A DNA stretch of 64,000 bases, from positions 34,175,058 through 34,239,057 of the forward strand of contig NC_134277.1 in the NCBI RefSeq assembly GCF_949628215.1. The letters are read 5' to 3'. Of this stretch, positions 25,116-37,500 are shown piece by piece. The notes under the pieces are model-generated. The model was not told where the DNA came from, did no database searches, and was given only the letters and a program-made list of their open reading frames with translations. The translations under genes were made by a program, and so were the position numbers. The DNA is from Phalacrocorax aristotelis (lineage: Eukaryota; Chordata; Aves; Suliformes; Phalacrocoracidae). Numbering within the stretch: position 1 is the stretch's first letter; the number at the start of each line of letters is the position of its first letter.

Positions 25116-28100
25116 ACCCCTTGTTCCAGTGTCTATTTAGGATGCTCCATGTACTCTGTCTCATACGAGTTCCGGGGCCCTGCTCAGCAAAACGATATTT
25201 GTTTCTGCCATCTCATGTAGTCTCTTAGACCTGAAGAGAGTTTTAGTCATTCTTTCTATGCCTCCATCTGCCTCTGAAGCTAGGACTGAGACTGCAGAGA
25301 GAGAGGGTCTGCAGGGAGAACATATTAATGGTTGTTAACCACTCATTAGAGCTAAGCTATAGCATATTCCTTCTATGCAAGGTACCGAGGAAAAGCATCC
25401 TCAGTACGTTAGACACACTAAAGTACTGGTGCTAGTGTCAAGGAATTCAAACACCCACTATGATGAATAAACTCTTTCATGTCTGTGTACGCTGTCTTTT
25501 TTATTGAAAGGGTGATTCTTCTATATGTTCTATATTAAGTATATTTGGGCAGGTTTCTTTGATATCCAAGATGCTTACAGAGGTTTAGAATAGGGTTAAT
25601 GGCAGGATTAAAGGATAGTGGCAGGATTTAAGCCACAGTAATGCAAATACAACTCTTCAGGAAAACATTCCCAAAACCAAGTGTAACCAAACCAAATGAA
25701 AGCAAGGAAAGTCAAGAAATCTCATTCATTTCTTCAAGTTTCTTTTGTATACATCCAGGCAACTAAATATTGGCTCTGCAGAGAATCCAGGGCTTTGCCC
25801 TAGCTAGTGCTACCCTTTGGAGAAACACCACTGAACCTGGGATTCTTGAAAAAGTTCTAAGAAAGACAGAAGTTGGATGTTGAACCCTTTCCCAGGCAGG
25901 CTGGAGAAAGAGAGGTACCAGATCTTTCTAGTCTCTTCAGCAGCTCCTTCTACCACCTTAAAATGCACCCAGTCCTCTGCCCTGGCCCTAGCATACTCTT
26001 GTCTCCAGAAAGGGGGTGTCTCGAGTGTCTCATTCGTCTGTGTTTGACCTCTTTCTCTGCCACAGATTTTCTACTGTCTTTAGACAGGTATCTTATGGTT
26101 AAATCTTTAAAGCCAGGTCACTGATTTTACCTGCAGATGAAAGAATCTGAATGTGCTAGGCATGTGCTCAGTTCAGGTGTTTTATAGATCTTCCTAGGTA
26201 TTTCTATGTCTTTTGATGACTAATAGCTTTTCTTATTCAATTTCTCATAAGGAAAAGCAGGAAGCAAAACCACAAAGGATTTGGGATGCTCAGCAATAAC
26301 AGGAGCAGGAGAGACAGGCTACTCATAACTGATCTGCTTTAGGTGACAAACAGTTTAGAAGAAATAAATAAACTTTTGCGTCACACCAGAAAGATAAGGA
26401 TAGAGTTCAAGTTTAAAAAATTTAGTAGCAGTTAAAAAGAAAATGTTGTTACTTTTGGAGAGAAGGAATAAAGTGTTTCACTAAAGATTGGTAAAAAATT
26501 CTAAGCACAATCACGGAAAGGTGGATAAAATTTCAAATGCATCCAATCTCAAAATCAAATATAAGCGTGAAGTGGGGGAGCCAAGCACACATCAGGGGTG
26601 GCAATATTTAAAATTGCCAAAAAGTAAGATAATGGATCAATAAAGATCTTTTCCTCCCTCTGCACCACCCAATAGGAAGCAGTTATGTCCCCTTTTCCTT
26701 AAGCTTATTCATATGTGTATATATATACACACACATACATATACACTTCAGTTCTGATGTGAAACATGCCATTCTGTTGGTTCACAAGTTCTCACCACTG
26801 ATCAGTCTTGAAATCCCGGACAAATTCACATTTACATTTATTTCCAATAAAACAGTTCATTTTACTTAGCTTTCAAGGGCTTAATATGAAGTCAGCATTG
26901 TTCACAGATCAGCTCCTCCTCCCCACAATGTCAACAAGAATATATCCACTGCCAGTGTGTAGACATGATGTGCCTTCTATAACCCATTGAACCACAGGCT
27001 GGAAATGAAGCTGTAGTCAAGTGTGTTACTACAGCTGTTCCTGAGCCTATGCCCAGCTTCTCTTCCTCCCCTTCCCCAGAGGTTATTGCTCCCTAAAGTC
27101 TACCTGCATAACTGTGTATACAGTTTCTCTGATGTAGCTGTAAAAAAAATATTGATTCACTTGGACACTTTTGATCCATTAACTTTTTAAACGCTGGTCA
27201 TTTTTTACCACCTGCAACCACAATGAGAAAGAAAAGAAGCAAAGGAGAACAGGATAGGGCTGAGGGAGGTGGACAAAGACGAACAGAAAGATGCAGTCTG
27301 TGACCAAGCTCAGCTGCAGCCAGAACTGCCTATCTGGCTGCAGCCTGAATACAGCCACCTTCATTCCTTGCCTGCCCAAAAATGCCCATATCAGACATAA
27401 TAAAGTAAAGCCAAGATAAACCCCAAGCTGAGTTAGAGATTTAAACTACCAGAAAATCTTTCCACACCATGCACCTCATTCCTAAATGGCAAAGGGATGT
27501 ATAGTCATCCTAAAAAATTGTTACGTACAGGTTCTGCAAAAGCAGAGCTATTGTTATCCCCACAGCTAGAGCAAATTATGCGTTGCTAGGAGGGAGTCCT
27601 GGAACCACTTTTAGGAAGTTGTCCCCTTTATGCCCAGACTCAGTGTGGCCAATCTCATTTAGAGATGGAAAACAAGAGCCAGGCTAGCAGGGAAGGTTCA
27701 TTCCACCTCTGTCTCTCCTTTGTCAACAAGACGGGAAAGTGGCAAATGAAGTTTGTGATGTTTTCAGGCAATGATTACTTGTCCCCCTAGGCATATTCCA
27801 CTGTAAGGAGTTTTAAACAGTGCAAGTACACTAAAAAGCAAAGAACTAGTAGTGTGGAAAGCAATGGTGGGTATCTGTCTCTTTCAGGTAACTCACTAAA
27901 TCATAGCATTTGGCTGTTCCAGCAGATTTCAGGGGGTGATGCACGGCAGCCCAGGCTTTTTAGATGGGCAGTTTCCTTTCCAAACTTTATTTCACTGCCC
28001 AGTAGAAGGAAAAGTACTTTATGAAAGATATTCCCCTTTTCTGTTCATTTTCAGGTAGGATTCAGAATGGTGGAAGCTGCCTTCCTGTCCCCTGAAGGAT

Positions 28101-30739
28101 GGAGCTCAAAGCACATGTTCCCAAACTGGCACAAAAAATATCCAAGAGTAAAAAAAGATGGGAGAAGAGAGCCCATCAATAATATTTCCTTGCACTAGAA
28201 TATTCATCAATGCTTCATGCTGTCTGAACTCTGCCGGTTGTGGGAGCTGATGGGAGTCCTAGTAGAGAGTCCCATTATTTCAGGGTTTCATCCATAGCCA
28301 GCACAACTGGAGATGTCAAGTGAAAAGTAGGGAAAATAGAACCATGTAGTCACAAAGGTTTTACTTCGAGCATTAAACACAACTGTTGTTTCCAGATGAA
28401 CTTTAACAAAAAAAGTATTAGGTGGCTAATTTCCAGCAACCAAACTTGTTTGGAGATTGGGCTTGGAAGAAAGGAGACAATTGCCTTCCAGAAGAATTCA
28501 TAGAATGCACTTGAAGAAGGGACTTCATGGAGGAGTGTACAAAGTTATTTGCAAATGAGTGGCACTAACAGTGGTCAAGGTTATAACTGCAGGCTGTTCC
28601 TGTGTCTGAGTGAATTCAGGATGAATATTCTCTCTAAGAAACATTTCTTTTCTAATGTGCACATTTTTTTCAACCAAGGGATATTTTCAGTCAGCATCAG
28701 TTCTCACCTTCTTGTCATATTGCTGTTCCACTTGTCACTTAAATAGGGGCAGAGATGGTGCTCTGCCAGTGCCATGCATTCCTTCAGAGGTTCCACCTCC
28801 ACATCTGTGGTCCTGCTTAAATCTATCAGCTAAATTATTGGCTGAGGTTCAACAGAGTCTGTAAGTTTCCCCAATTAACCCATCAGTTAGCAATTCCCAA
28901 TTGGTGACCTTAATGTGCCTTGTGGATAAAAAGCTCCAAATATTTTTCTGATCTGAGAAAAAAGGGGGGGCAGGGAGTTACCCACATGAAACAATGTTAA
29001 TAATCTTTCAGCTGTGACTAGCCATACATTTGCAGAGCACTGTGAACATGAGCCTTTTACAATTATATACAGTTATTACACACAACTAGTGCAAGTTTCT
29101 ATATGCTAATGCATCAGCCAGCTAGTTGACATCCACAATTAATCCTCCTTTCTCTCTCACCTAGTTAGCCTTGAATGAGGTTGGTGTGTACTTGAATTCT
29201 CCTGTGATTCTTGATTGCATTGTAGAGTATGATCAAAAGGCTCTGTTTGAATGTGAATGATTGTGTTGCTTGCTGTACTTGATGGCAATTTACTTAAATA
29301 TGATACTCTGCAGGAGAACTTGTTCAAAGTAAAGTCACAACAAGCAGTTTATCGTTTCCATGCGCTGTATTTAGGATTATTGCCTCTTGAAAGCCTTAAA
29401 AAAAAAGCAGCAGAAGACAATGCCAAGAGGAAGAGGTAAAGCACTGGTGTGACCATACTCTCCATTATCAATGTATGGCAAAATGCATAAGCTTCAAATT
29501 AATAATGTGAATACCTTTACCTTAATAGTGAGCAGCCTTCTAGTCTGAGACAGCACAGAGGTAATTCCACTGATAGCATAAAGTACTACAAATTCTTCCA
29601 GCCTGGCTATATTCCATGCACCAACCTCATCTGATCTCAACAACTAAATCCTCTCAGTCCTGGTGACTTCCATGTCAAACATCTGGCAAATGCACACTGT
29701 TATGGTGAAAAAGCTGCATGCAACTGGATTGTCACAGATAAGCTGCTGAAGCATAATGACAAATATACTATAGAAGATAAATGCTGTAAAATGGTGGAAT
29801 TTGGGTTAGTAATTGCCAGGTCTCTACTAATTCTCCCAAGCTTCTCAATTCATTAATAAAATCATCCTTCACTGCAAATTAGGCCACAGGTAGAATATTA
29901 GAGTTATAATATTCCACTGGTCTAGACTGTGTTCACAGCATAACTTTTGCCCCTGACTTCTGGTTATAGGCCTAAATATATACATATGTCATCTAACAGC
30001 TTTTGTTGATACTAAAAAAGAAGTCAGTGAGTCTCAACTGGTTTTACAGTGACAATTCCTCTCCTATAGCAGTGTTTCTCAGGGGCAGCTTTCCATCTAG
30101 CTGAGACTTCACTCTCAGTTAGCAACACAGAAATGGAAAGGTGGCTACAGTTCAGCACCTGCTCAGGACTCCCAGGTGTACCTACCTCACGATCTTAAGA
30201 TGAACCTACCCAATTTGCTGAACCATCCAGTGAGCAGGTTGTTTTAACCTTGAAAAAAGGAATATGATCAGCACAATCTTCTTATCAGGTTTAAACAAGC
30301 TGCTTTTCTGGAACAACGGTCTCAAGTACTCCACGGTGTGTCCAGATTATGGTTCCCAAAATAGTTTATTTTTCCTCTGGCTGACTGGTAAAGAAAGAGA
30401 AGAGGCAAAGCTCCACTTTATCACTGCCTCTCCCCTTTCCTTATTTGCTTGCTGGGAGAGAAGCAAAGCTGGTGTATGTAGCAGGACAGGACTGTGCTGT
30501 ACATAGATCTAAATAGAAAGTAGATTGAGCAAGGTAGTGTTTCTTCAGCAGAATAAAAGAAGTCCGGGCCATTTGCTCTTTTCCTTGTAGCACAGCTCCT
30601 GAGGCAGAGCAATGCTATGACAGCTCTTACCCAGTAGTTTTGCCTGAGGTTTGATCTATCAAAAAGAAAAAGTCTTTCACAAGGGAAATTAGAAGAATAA
30701 ATAGTATGAAACTGTCATTTGTTACCATCTGGGACAGTT

Positions 30740-31075
30740 TAATAAGAACATGAGTAAAGACCTGTTGGGTAAGAGCAGTGGTCCATCCAGCCCACTTTTG
30801 ATGTCAGAGACAACAGAACTGTGAGTGTGGCACACATATACCTTGTACATCTTCAGCATCTACAGCTGTTATTAGAGATCTTAGAGGTACACTGCTCACT
30901 ACGTTTCTGTTTACCAACATATTGTCTGCAAATTTGTCTAATCCTTTTGAACCTACTGATACTGTCTGCTTCTGCAGCCTCCTGTGCCAGCAAACTCCAG
31001 AAGACAAGTTAGGCTGTAGTGACAAAAAATGCCTTGTGAAGCTGAAAATTTCTCAAGTAACAAATGATGTTGAGC
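30740..31075 (+). repeat. Old interspersed repeat copy (sauropsid type)
   Basis: The order of phrases matches a repeat common in turtle and archosaur genomes: 'aagaacatgag', 'ggtccatccagcccac', later 'aaatttgtctaatccttttg', then 'gaacctactgatactgtctg' and 'cagcaaactccag', ending near 'aaatgccttgtgaagct'. In younger copies I recall the equivalents 'ggtccatctagccca', 'tctaattcttttttgaaccc' and 'ggcaacgagttccacagg'. The copy is heavily diverged. I am confident that it is a repeat, less so of its class (CR1-like). Confidence 0.6.
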
Positions 31076-33840
31076 TTTTTCCCTCCTTTTTAACAATAAT
31101 CATCTGCCCTGTTAGAAAGTTAAGGACGTGCCTAAAGGTATTACCCAGTCAGGTACCTCCTGTTGATGGATAACGGTGTTCAGCTCTTGAGAAAAAAACA
31201 AGGGCAATACCCATGACCACCCAGACAACCAAGATTTGTCTCTTACTGCCCCACATTAACTTCCATGAATTCATCGCATGGCATTCCAACAGTTCCCTAG
31301 ACCCTAATCTTATAGTTTACATCTCTATGCTTTGATTATTGTGATTAATTCTGCATGTACCTGTATGCATAGGTGTTCTGGCTGTTTTCAGCATCCTTTA
31401 CTGGTTTATCAACCTTTTGTGGTTGGTCCAGAAGATTCTGTTGCATTTATTGATGGGACAGTGTTTCAGGCAGGTAAAGACTTCTGGAGCATACAAAGTA
31501 CAGTGGAAACAGAACAGGAGAGAAGTTTAAGAGCCAACACAACTGAGCAATTGCTGAGACCTTGCAAGCAACAAAGCCAGCCTTAGGATACCTCACCATT
31601 TGCTCAGCAGAACATGTTTAAAGTTAGGAGAATGCCCTGACCAGAAGCTGTTTGGGGCAGCCTAAAGGAGGAAAGCTAGCCAATAAGCTATGGAGGTAAA
31701 GTTAGCAGTGGCTGTGGATAGGTTGCATGTGGCCAATCATCCTACTAAATTAACCTCAGTATAAAAAGGGGTCCCCTTAGAAAATTCACTCTTAGTAAAT
31801 TTGTATTTCACTCAGGCTGTTGTATCTATGTGCTAGAGAAAACGCTTACTACTCCACCCAGAAACATTCACTCCCTCACTGGAGACACCAGCTGTACCTA
31901 TACCTTATGAGGTAAATTAAGGCTGGAGTATCAGATCAGAGTTTCAGCTTTAACTCTCAATTTCCTGGCTTTCTGTGGGTTTTAGCCAGACCCTTAATGT
32001 TACTTTAATGTAGGGGGTTTCTTGTGGTTTAATATTTCTAAGGGCAGTAAATTATTTCCAGCATATGTAAAAAAGACAAATTTCTCCTGTGGTTAGTGAC
32101 CACAAAGCAAAACAAGAAACAGAAATACGCAAGAGTAGGGTTCTTGAGAAAAGGTTATAGAGCTTTAAACCTCTCTTTTGATGTTACATGCAGAAAAAGA
32201 AAGTTCAGTATGAGGCTAATGATTAATACCTTTACAAAACATAGTAGCAAATAACACAACCTGTGTCCATCATCTCTGCATATCAGTACAAAAAGCTTTT
32301 TGTCTGTTATATGAGCAAACATTTTGAAACAATGGTCCCGATCCCTTATCTACATCCCATTAAAATGAACTCCTAAGTAATAAATGTAACCCAGCTTGTA
32401 GGGAGAGGTCCCAAACTGGCAAGCAATGAAAAAAATGCTGCATCGAAAAATGGGTTTTTTTCCACTAGTGATTGATTATTCTTATTTAGCCTTTCCCATG
32501 GAGGGGAAAGAAAGGTGAGCTGATGCCTGAAATTGCAGTTCCTAAAGTTGAGCAAAGAGAGGTTGTGAAGAGCTGCCTGATATTGTCAAATAAAATCCAT
32601 GAAGCTTAGGAATTCACAATCTGTGTGGCTGGACAATAGCTAGCTTCATTATCCCAGACCAGTCTCCTCCAGTAACTATTCTGGCTGCAAGGCTTGAAAA
32701 CACTGGTTACAGCCCTTGTGGGACAGATGACCACAGAATCACAGAACCACCCAGGCATTAGGACCACTGGACCTGTGGAGTCCCTCCTACAGCACCAGTG
32801 TGCCCGCTGATGCCTACCTTGCACCCCACAAAAGCCAGTGGGTAATTTCTATGCAAGTCCTCAAGGCTTGGCTAACTGACTCAGGGCAGGTGGCCTTGGC
32901 AAACCTCCTGCCCATGTCTCTAAGCCAGGCTTGTGCAATGAAAAGAAACTGTCACTGGTTCGTCACAGCCCCAGGGAAGAGCTTCTTTTGCTGGGAATAG
33001 CAAAGTCTCTGTTTCCTTACTTGTGAACTTTTGGGTAAGAAGAGTAAGTGTTGAGAAAACAAGTCTTTTTTTCAGGAGGCAAAATCTTTTGGCAGTACTG
33101 ACAGTCAGATATATTGAGGATTGTTCATGCCAGCTTTGTTCTCAGCGCCATTTAAAAACTCTGGTTGCATCACTCAGAGCAGATTTCCAGAAGCAATTGT
33201 TTGCTTCTCGCTTGGGAAAGACAGGCTTTTTGCTGGCATGATTTACCTTGTCTGATGCCCAGAGGGACCAAATGCATCAGCATTAAACTGCAGGACTGAA
33301 AATGAATTTGCTTGGTTTTGTCATAACATTTTCAAGGTAGCTTCTGGGATAGTACAGGAGAGAATGCTACTAGTTCATTGACATCTTCGGGAGCAACTCT
33401 GTAGGCTCCTTACTCCAGAAATGTTACCATAAATTAAAGGAGAGGTGAGAGTGGAGGAAGAGGTTGTCTGCACTGTTCTCCCACACATTCTGTTGGAGCT
33501 GAATGAAATAAAGATGTGCTGTGTATAAGTTGTTAAGAAAACTGCAAATTGCCTTAAGATTGTGATCCTTCTCTTCACAACACAGCTATTCTTGGCCCTA
33601 AAAGTGGCGGTGGGAAGAAGAGGTTTAAGAAAGAAAAAAAGTGGACGGACTCTCAAATAAACACTAGCTCATATCTCTCAGCTACAGCTTTTGAGAGGGA
33701 TGTTATTCTGTTAATACAGCTGTGAGATCTATAGTCTGCATTAGAAAAGGCAAACTCAGTGTATTTGATGAGGCTGCAAAATGCCCAGTTACATAAATGT
33801 TACTTCATTGGATTATTGAAGATTTCCTAAGAGAAATTAC

Positions 33841-33900
33841 TACATTAATTATTAATTAACAGTTAATTTAAAATTAATTTCATGGACAATTACCTCCAAT
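33841..33900. promoter_or_regulatory. TAAT-dense candidate regulatory segment
   Basis: Within 60 bases there are repeated homeodomain cores (ATTAATTATTAATTAA, TTAATTTAAAATTAATTT, CAATTA). It is not a simple tandem repeat and has no coding potential. It could be a homeodomain-factor platform, or just AT-rich drift. Confidence 0.2.
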
Positions 33901-36110
33901 GTTGCTAACTGACTGCTCATATTCTTCTTTTGCTGGAAAGAAGTTAAAAAGGTCACAGCCTCCCTTGCTACATCACGGTTTGCAAAAATTTTTCGCTTCA
34001 TGCTATGACTGGAAGACATATTATTACTGGCAGCATGTGGTACAAAATTCACTCCATGAATCACATTCTACTTTGTGAATCCTTTTTCCTCACTGGCATA
34101 GGAAATCCATTCTGCCTTGTCAAAAGCTTGCCATTGCTTGTAGATATTAATACTTTTTTTAAAAACAAGAACTACTATGGGCAGTTCTGGGATCCCAGCT
34201 CACAGTGAGTAACTCCTTACTTCATTAATGGCTCCATTGGCTTCAGAGGTACTATTTATAGAGTGGAATACTACTCAATGTGAGTAAAAGGGTCAGTGCT
34301 TGACCCAGTAAGTGTAGCATGCAGCTTGACTGTTCCCATAAAAAATCTAGGCAAAATAGTCTATAGTTTCTTGGGAGCACTAGGTTATGTTTAATGTACA
34401 AGCAATAGAGATAAGGGTAACCTTAACAGAGGCTACTTGGCTCAGACTGAGCTAGCTTTCATTTTGCTTTAAGAGAAAAGAAATAATTAAATATTGCAGA
34501 TTTTAAGGGGGCAACATGTTTACTATTAATAATGTAATATTAATATAGAGGTATCTAGTCTACTCAAATTCTTTAATGATGAGGAATTAAAAGTAAATAT
34601 TCAGAATGGCAGCCACACTCTTCTCCATGGTCTGCTATGAGCATCTATTAAGACTGCCTGGTTTAAATCATCTTCATATATTACACCAGTGGGAATATAA
34701 CCAATAGTGTAGGTGTATATATATTCTATAGAGATGTAATTATATGCAGTAAAGCTATATGGTATATATAATGCTATACATTGAAAAAAAGTACTAAATA
34801 CATTGTACTTAACATCTTCCACTTGATATGCTCAGAATATTTAGAGGTTAATGAAGTAAGCCTCCCACAACCTGGTGAAGTGGGCAAGTATTATTAATCC
34901 CTAAGAACTTGCTAATGTTCTGCCAGAAGTATAAGATACAACTTTGAAAGAGCTTGGACTGCCTCATTTTTCTGTCTTCTCTGCCTTTATAGGGCATAAA
35001 ACATACATAAAGTTACAGTAGAGATAATGATGATACTGGTATGCCTGCATTACTCAGCAATGGTGAAGCTGTCTATGAATGAGATAAAAGGTTACAAATT
35101 AATACCAACTAATCCTTTAAACTACAGTATACCACCAAACCAGAAAGAGATTAACAGTGCAAGGAAAAAGAGAGGGAGAAAGAGAGTTTCTTTTTTATAC
35201 CTGAGACACTAGCAAAGCCCCTATAAAGCCAAAATTATCTAGTTGCCCTACCTCCAACTGCACAAGTCTCCATGGAATAAAAAGTTGATAACCAGTTAAT
35301 AACCAGGCAGTAGCCAATGTCCTTTCCAGTTAGACATCACTGTTTCAATACCTGCTATCCAGCACTTATGATACTAGAAACAGGTGGCATATTTGGACAA
35401 AAATGGAAAACTGCATTTTTTACCCTCATCTGACCTAAATCTAGCCCTGCTCCAGAATTCTTTTTAGAACTTTGTTTCATGTACCATTCTGTATTGGGAT
35501 AGGAGAAAAAGGGAAGGCAGAAGAAAAAGAGGGGACTTATTTCACATATAAAGGCAGGAACAAATCATCCTAGAGAAAGCAGATTAGTGACCAGAGAGTT
35601 AGTGGGACCAACAAAGGAAATGAACAAAGGGTGAGCGCTTGAATGTATGAATGTGTTTGGGTTAGATAGACAGACAGGGTGTCATTTAAATGTGTATTTG
35701 TTTAAGTACCTTATATAGTTATAGGTACCTTATACAATTATTCATCTTAATTAAAGTAATGAAAGTGACAGCATGGATGAGTGGTCTTATGTCAGCAGAC
35801 TCTGGTATGTATCACCTGAAATGGTGGTTCTAACATTTAAAACCATCGCTGCCTAGATACGAATTGATGGCAAGTCTTGCTAAAGGAGTCACATGTGACA
35901 GGAGCAGAAAGGCCTGCTCAGGCTCTCAGGCTGTTCCATGTCAATCCCCTATCTCTATCAGATTGAATTTTCCTTTATCTAACACTGTGTTTGGGATATG
36001 ATAAAGTAACTCAGTAGTAGCTTGCTCCATTGCCCCAAGAAATGAATTGAAGGACTCCCGCCGAGTTGATCCCGTTAGATCAGTCCCTGCAAGGAGCATT
36101 CCTCTGCCTG

Positions 36111-36155
36111 ACATTGCTAATGATTGATATATCAAAGCTATTTTTATCTTTAGAA
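36111..36155. promoter_or_regulatory. PBX/HOX plus TCF-like motif pair
   Basis: TGATTGAT at 36121-36128 is the textbook PBX-HOX composite core. ATCAAAG at 36131-36137 is a TCF/LEF core on the opposite strand. A run ATTTTTATC follows. Upstream CpGs (cccgccgag, ccgttag) in otherwise AT-rich DNA hint at constraint. This is motif evidence only. Confidence 0.22.
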
Positions 36156-37095
36156 TTGAGGATTTCCCTTCTGTTTCTTCAGGAAAATGTTTGGGATTTT
36201 TTTGCTCTCTTCCCATTCCCACACATACAACGGGAGATAACTCGTTTCAGACAGTAAGAATCTTATCAACACAAATATTCTTTTTACTGTTGAGCATACA
36301 AAGAAATGATAAACACATGCTATTCGCTGAATATAGATGTTCAGCACTGCTCTATCATTAAGTAGGGTGCAGGTAGTCACTCCCTTGATCACTGACCTGT
36401 TTATATCCTAGTTTTAGAAACTTCATCAAGATCAACTGCAGTCTCAGGGATTTGTGTTGCCTTTAGGGGGGACACTGTCTTGACCAGCAAATTTGGAAGT
36501 ATATTGTTGAGTTTCTTCCCAATACCAATACACAGTATCACATTTTTGGTCTTGTAAGTGCTCCCATATGCTACAGAAATAATTAAATTTTTATTGACTT
36601 TTTGGCCTGGCTCCTAAAGATGAATATCCTTCAGATGCTAAACATTTGATAGGTTTGAAGTTTGGGGAAGTTTCTTTTCAATCCATGGAAAATATGCATG
36701 CAGCAGGACAAGGGCAATCTTAAGTCTTTCGATACGGTTGGCCAACAGAGGGTAGAAGAGAGGAATAAGGTTGCCTTTTGTTAAAAGAGCAGATTGTCGA
36801 ACTGCAAGTGTTACATATATTAACTTTTCTGTTGGCGTTCTGATTAAGGTTCAAAGCAACAAGATCAGTTCTGCAAAAAAAAATAAAACAGGGTTTAACC
36901 CATTTATCATCCACAGGAATCAGCTACACTTGTAAATTGAAATAATGTGGATGCAAGCAGAGGGTTCTATTTCCCCTTTCCCATTAACCTTACACAAAGA
37001 CAACAAGTATTATCTAGGAATGTTCAGACAAATGCTGACAACAATGAACCAGACACTGCTAATTCTGAACTCAGGAAAACATCTTTGAAACTTAT

Positions 37096-37500
37096 TTTTT
37101 CTTCTTTTCATTTCTTTTCTCTTTTTTTGTCTTTTTTCTCTTCTCTTTTTACTTTTCTTACTTCCTTTCTCTTTTCTTTCTTTCTTTCTTTCTCTCTTTC
37201 TCTCTTTCTTTCTTTCTCTCTTTCTTTCTCTCTTTCTTTCTTTCTCTCTTTCTCTCTTTCTTTCTCTCTTTCTCTCTTTCTTTCTTTCTTTCTTTCTTTC
37301 TCTCTTTCTTTCTCTCTTTCTTTCTTTCTCTCTTTCTCTCTTTCTCTCTTTCTTTCTCTCTTTCTTTCTTTCTCTCTTTCTTTCTCTCTTTCTCTCTCTC
37401 TTTCTCTCTCTTTCTCTCTTTTTCTATCTTTCTCTCTCTCTTTCTTTCTCTCTTTCTCTCTCTTTCTCTCTTTCTTCTTCTTTTTCTTCTTCTTTCTCAC
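37096..37500 (+). repeat. Homopyrimidine (CTTT/CTCTTT)n tract
   Basis: About 400 bases of C and T on the + strand, including 265 uninterrupted pyrimidines at 37161-37425 and 72 more at 37427-37498. The pattern is a mixture of CTTT and CTCTTT units rather than one perfect motif, typical of an ageing microsatellite. Serine/leucine/phenylalanine or lysine/arginine/glutamate ORFs across it are artefacts. Confidence 0.95.

Larger units (their letters stand above)
25116..37095. other. Gene-free intergenic DNA, central part
   Basis: No supported gene. It holds a short mixed TA/CA dinucleotide run at about 26709-26748, an old repeat at 30740-31075, an LTR-promoter-like patch at about 31.73-31.80 kb, a TAAT-rich segment at 33841-33900 and a PBX/TCF-like motif pair at about 36.12 kb. 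Base composition is AT-rich and even, and ORFs are short and show no recognisable domains. Confidence 0.7.

Noticed and set aside
24884-25228. Gly/Lys/Arg/Glu repeat ORFs of up to 114 codons
   Set aside because: Translations of the (GGAAG)36 array; pentanucleotide repeats stay open in several frames.
32715-32770. 'acagaatcacagaaccaccc' resembling the end of an avian CR1 LINE
   Set aside because: The similarity is to a short generic phrase only; flanking sequence did not support a CR1 tail, so it is not listed as a feature.
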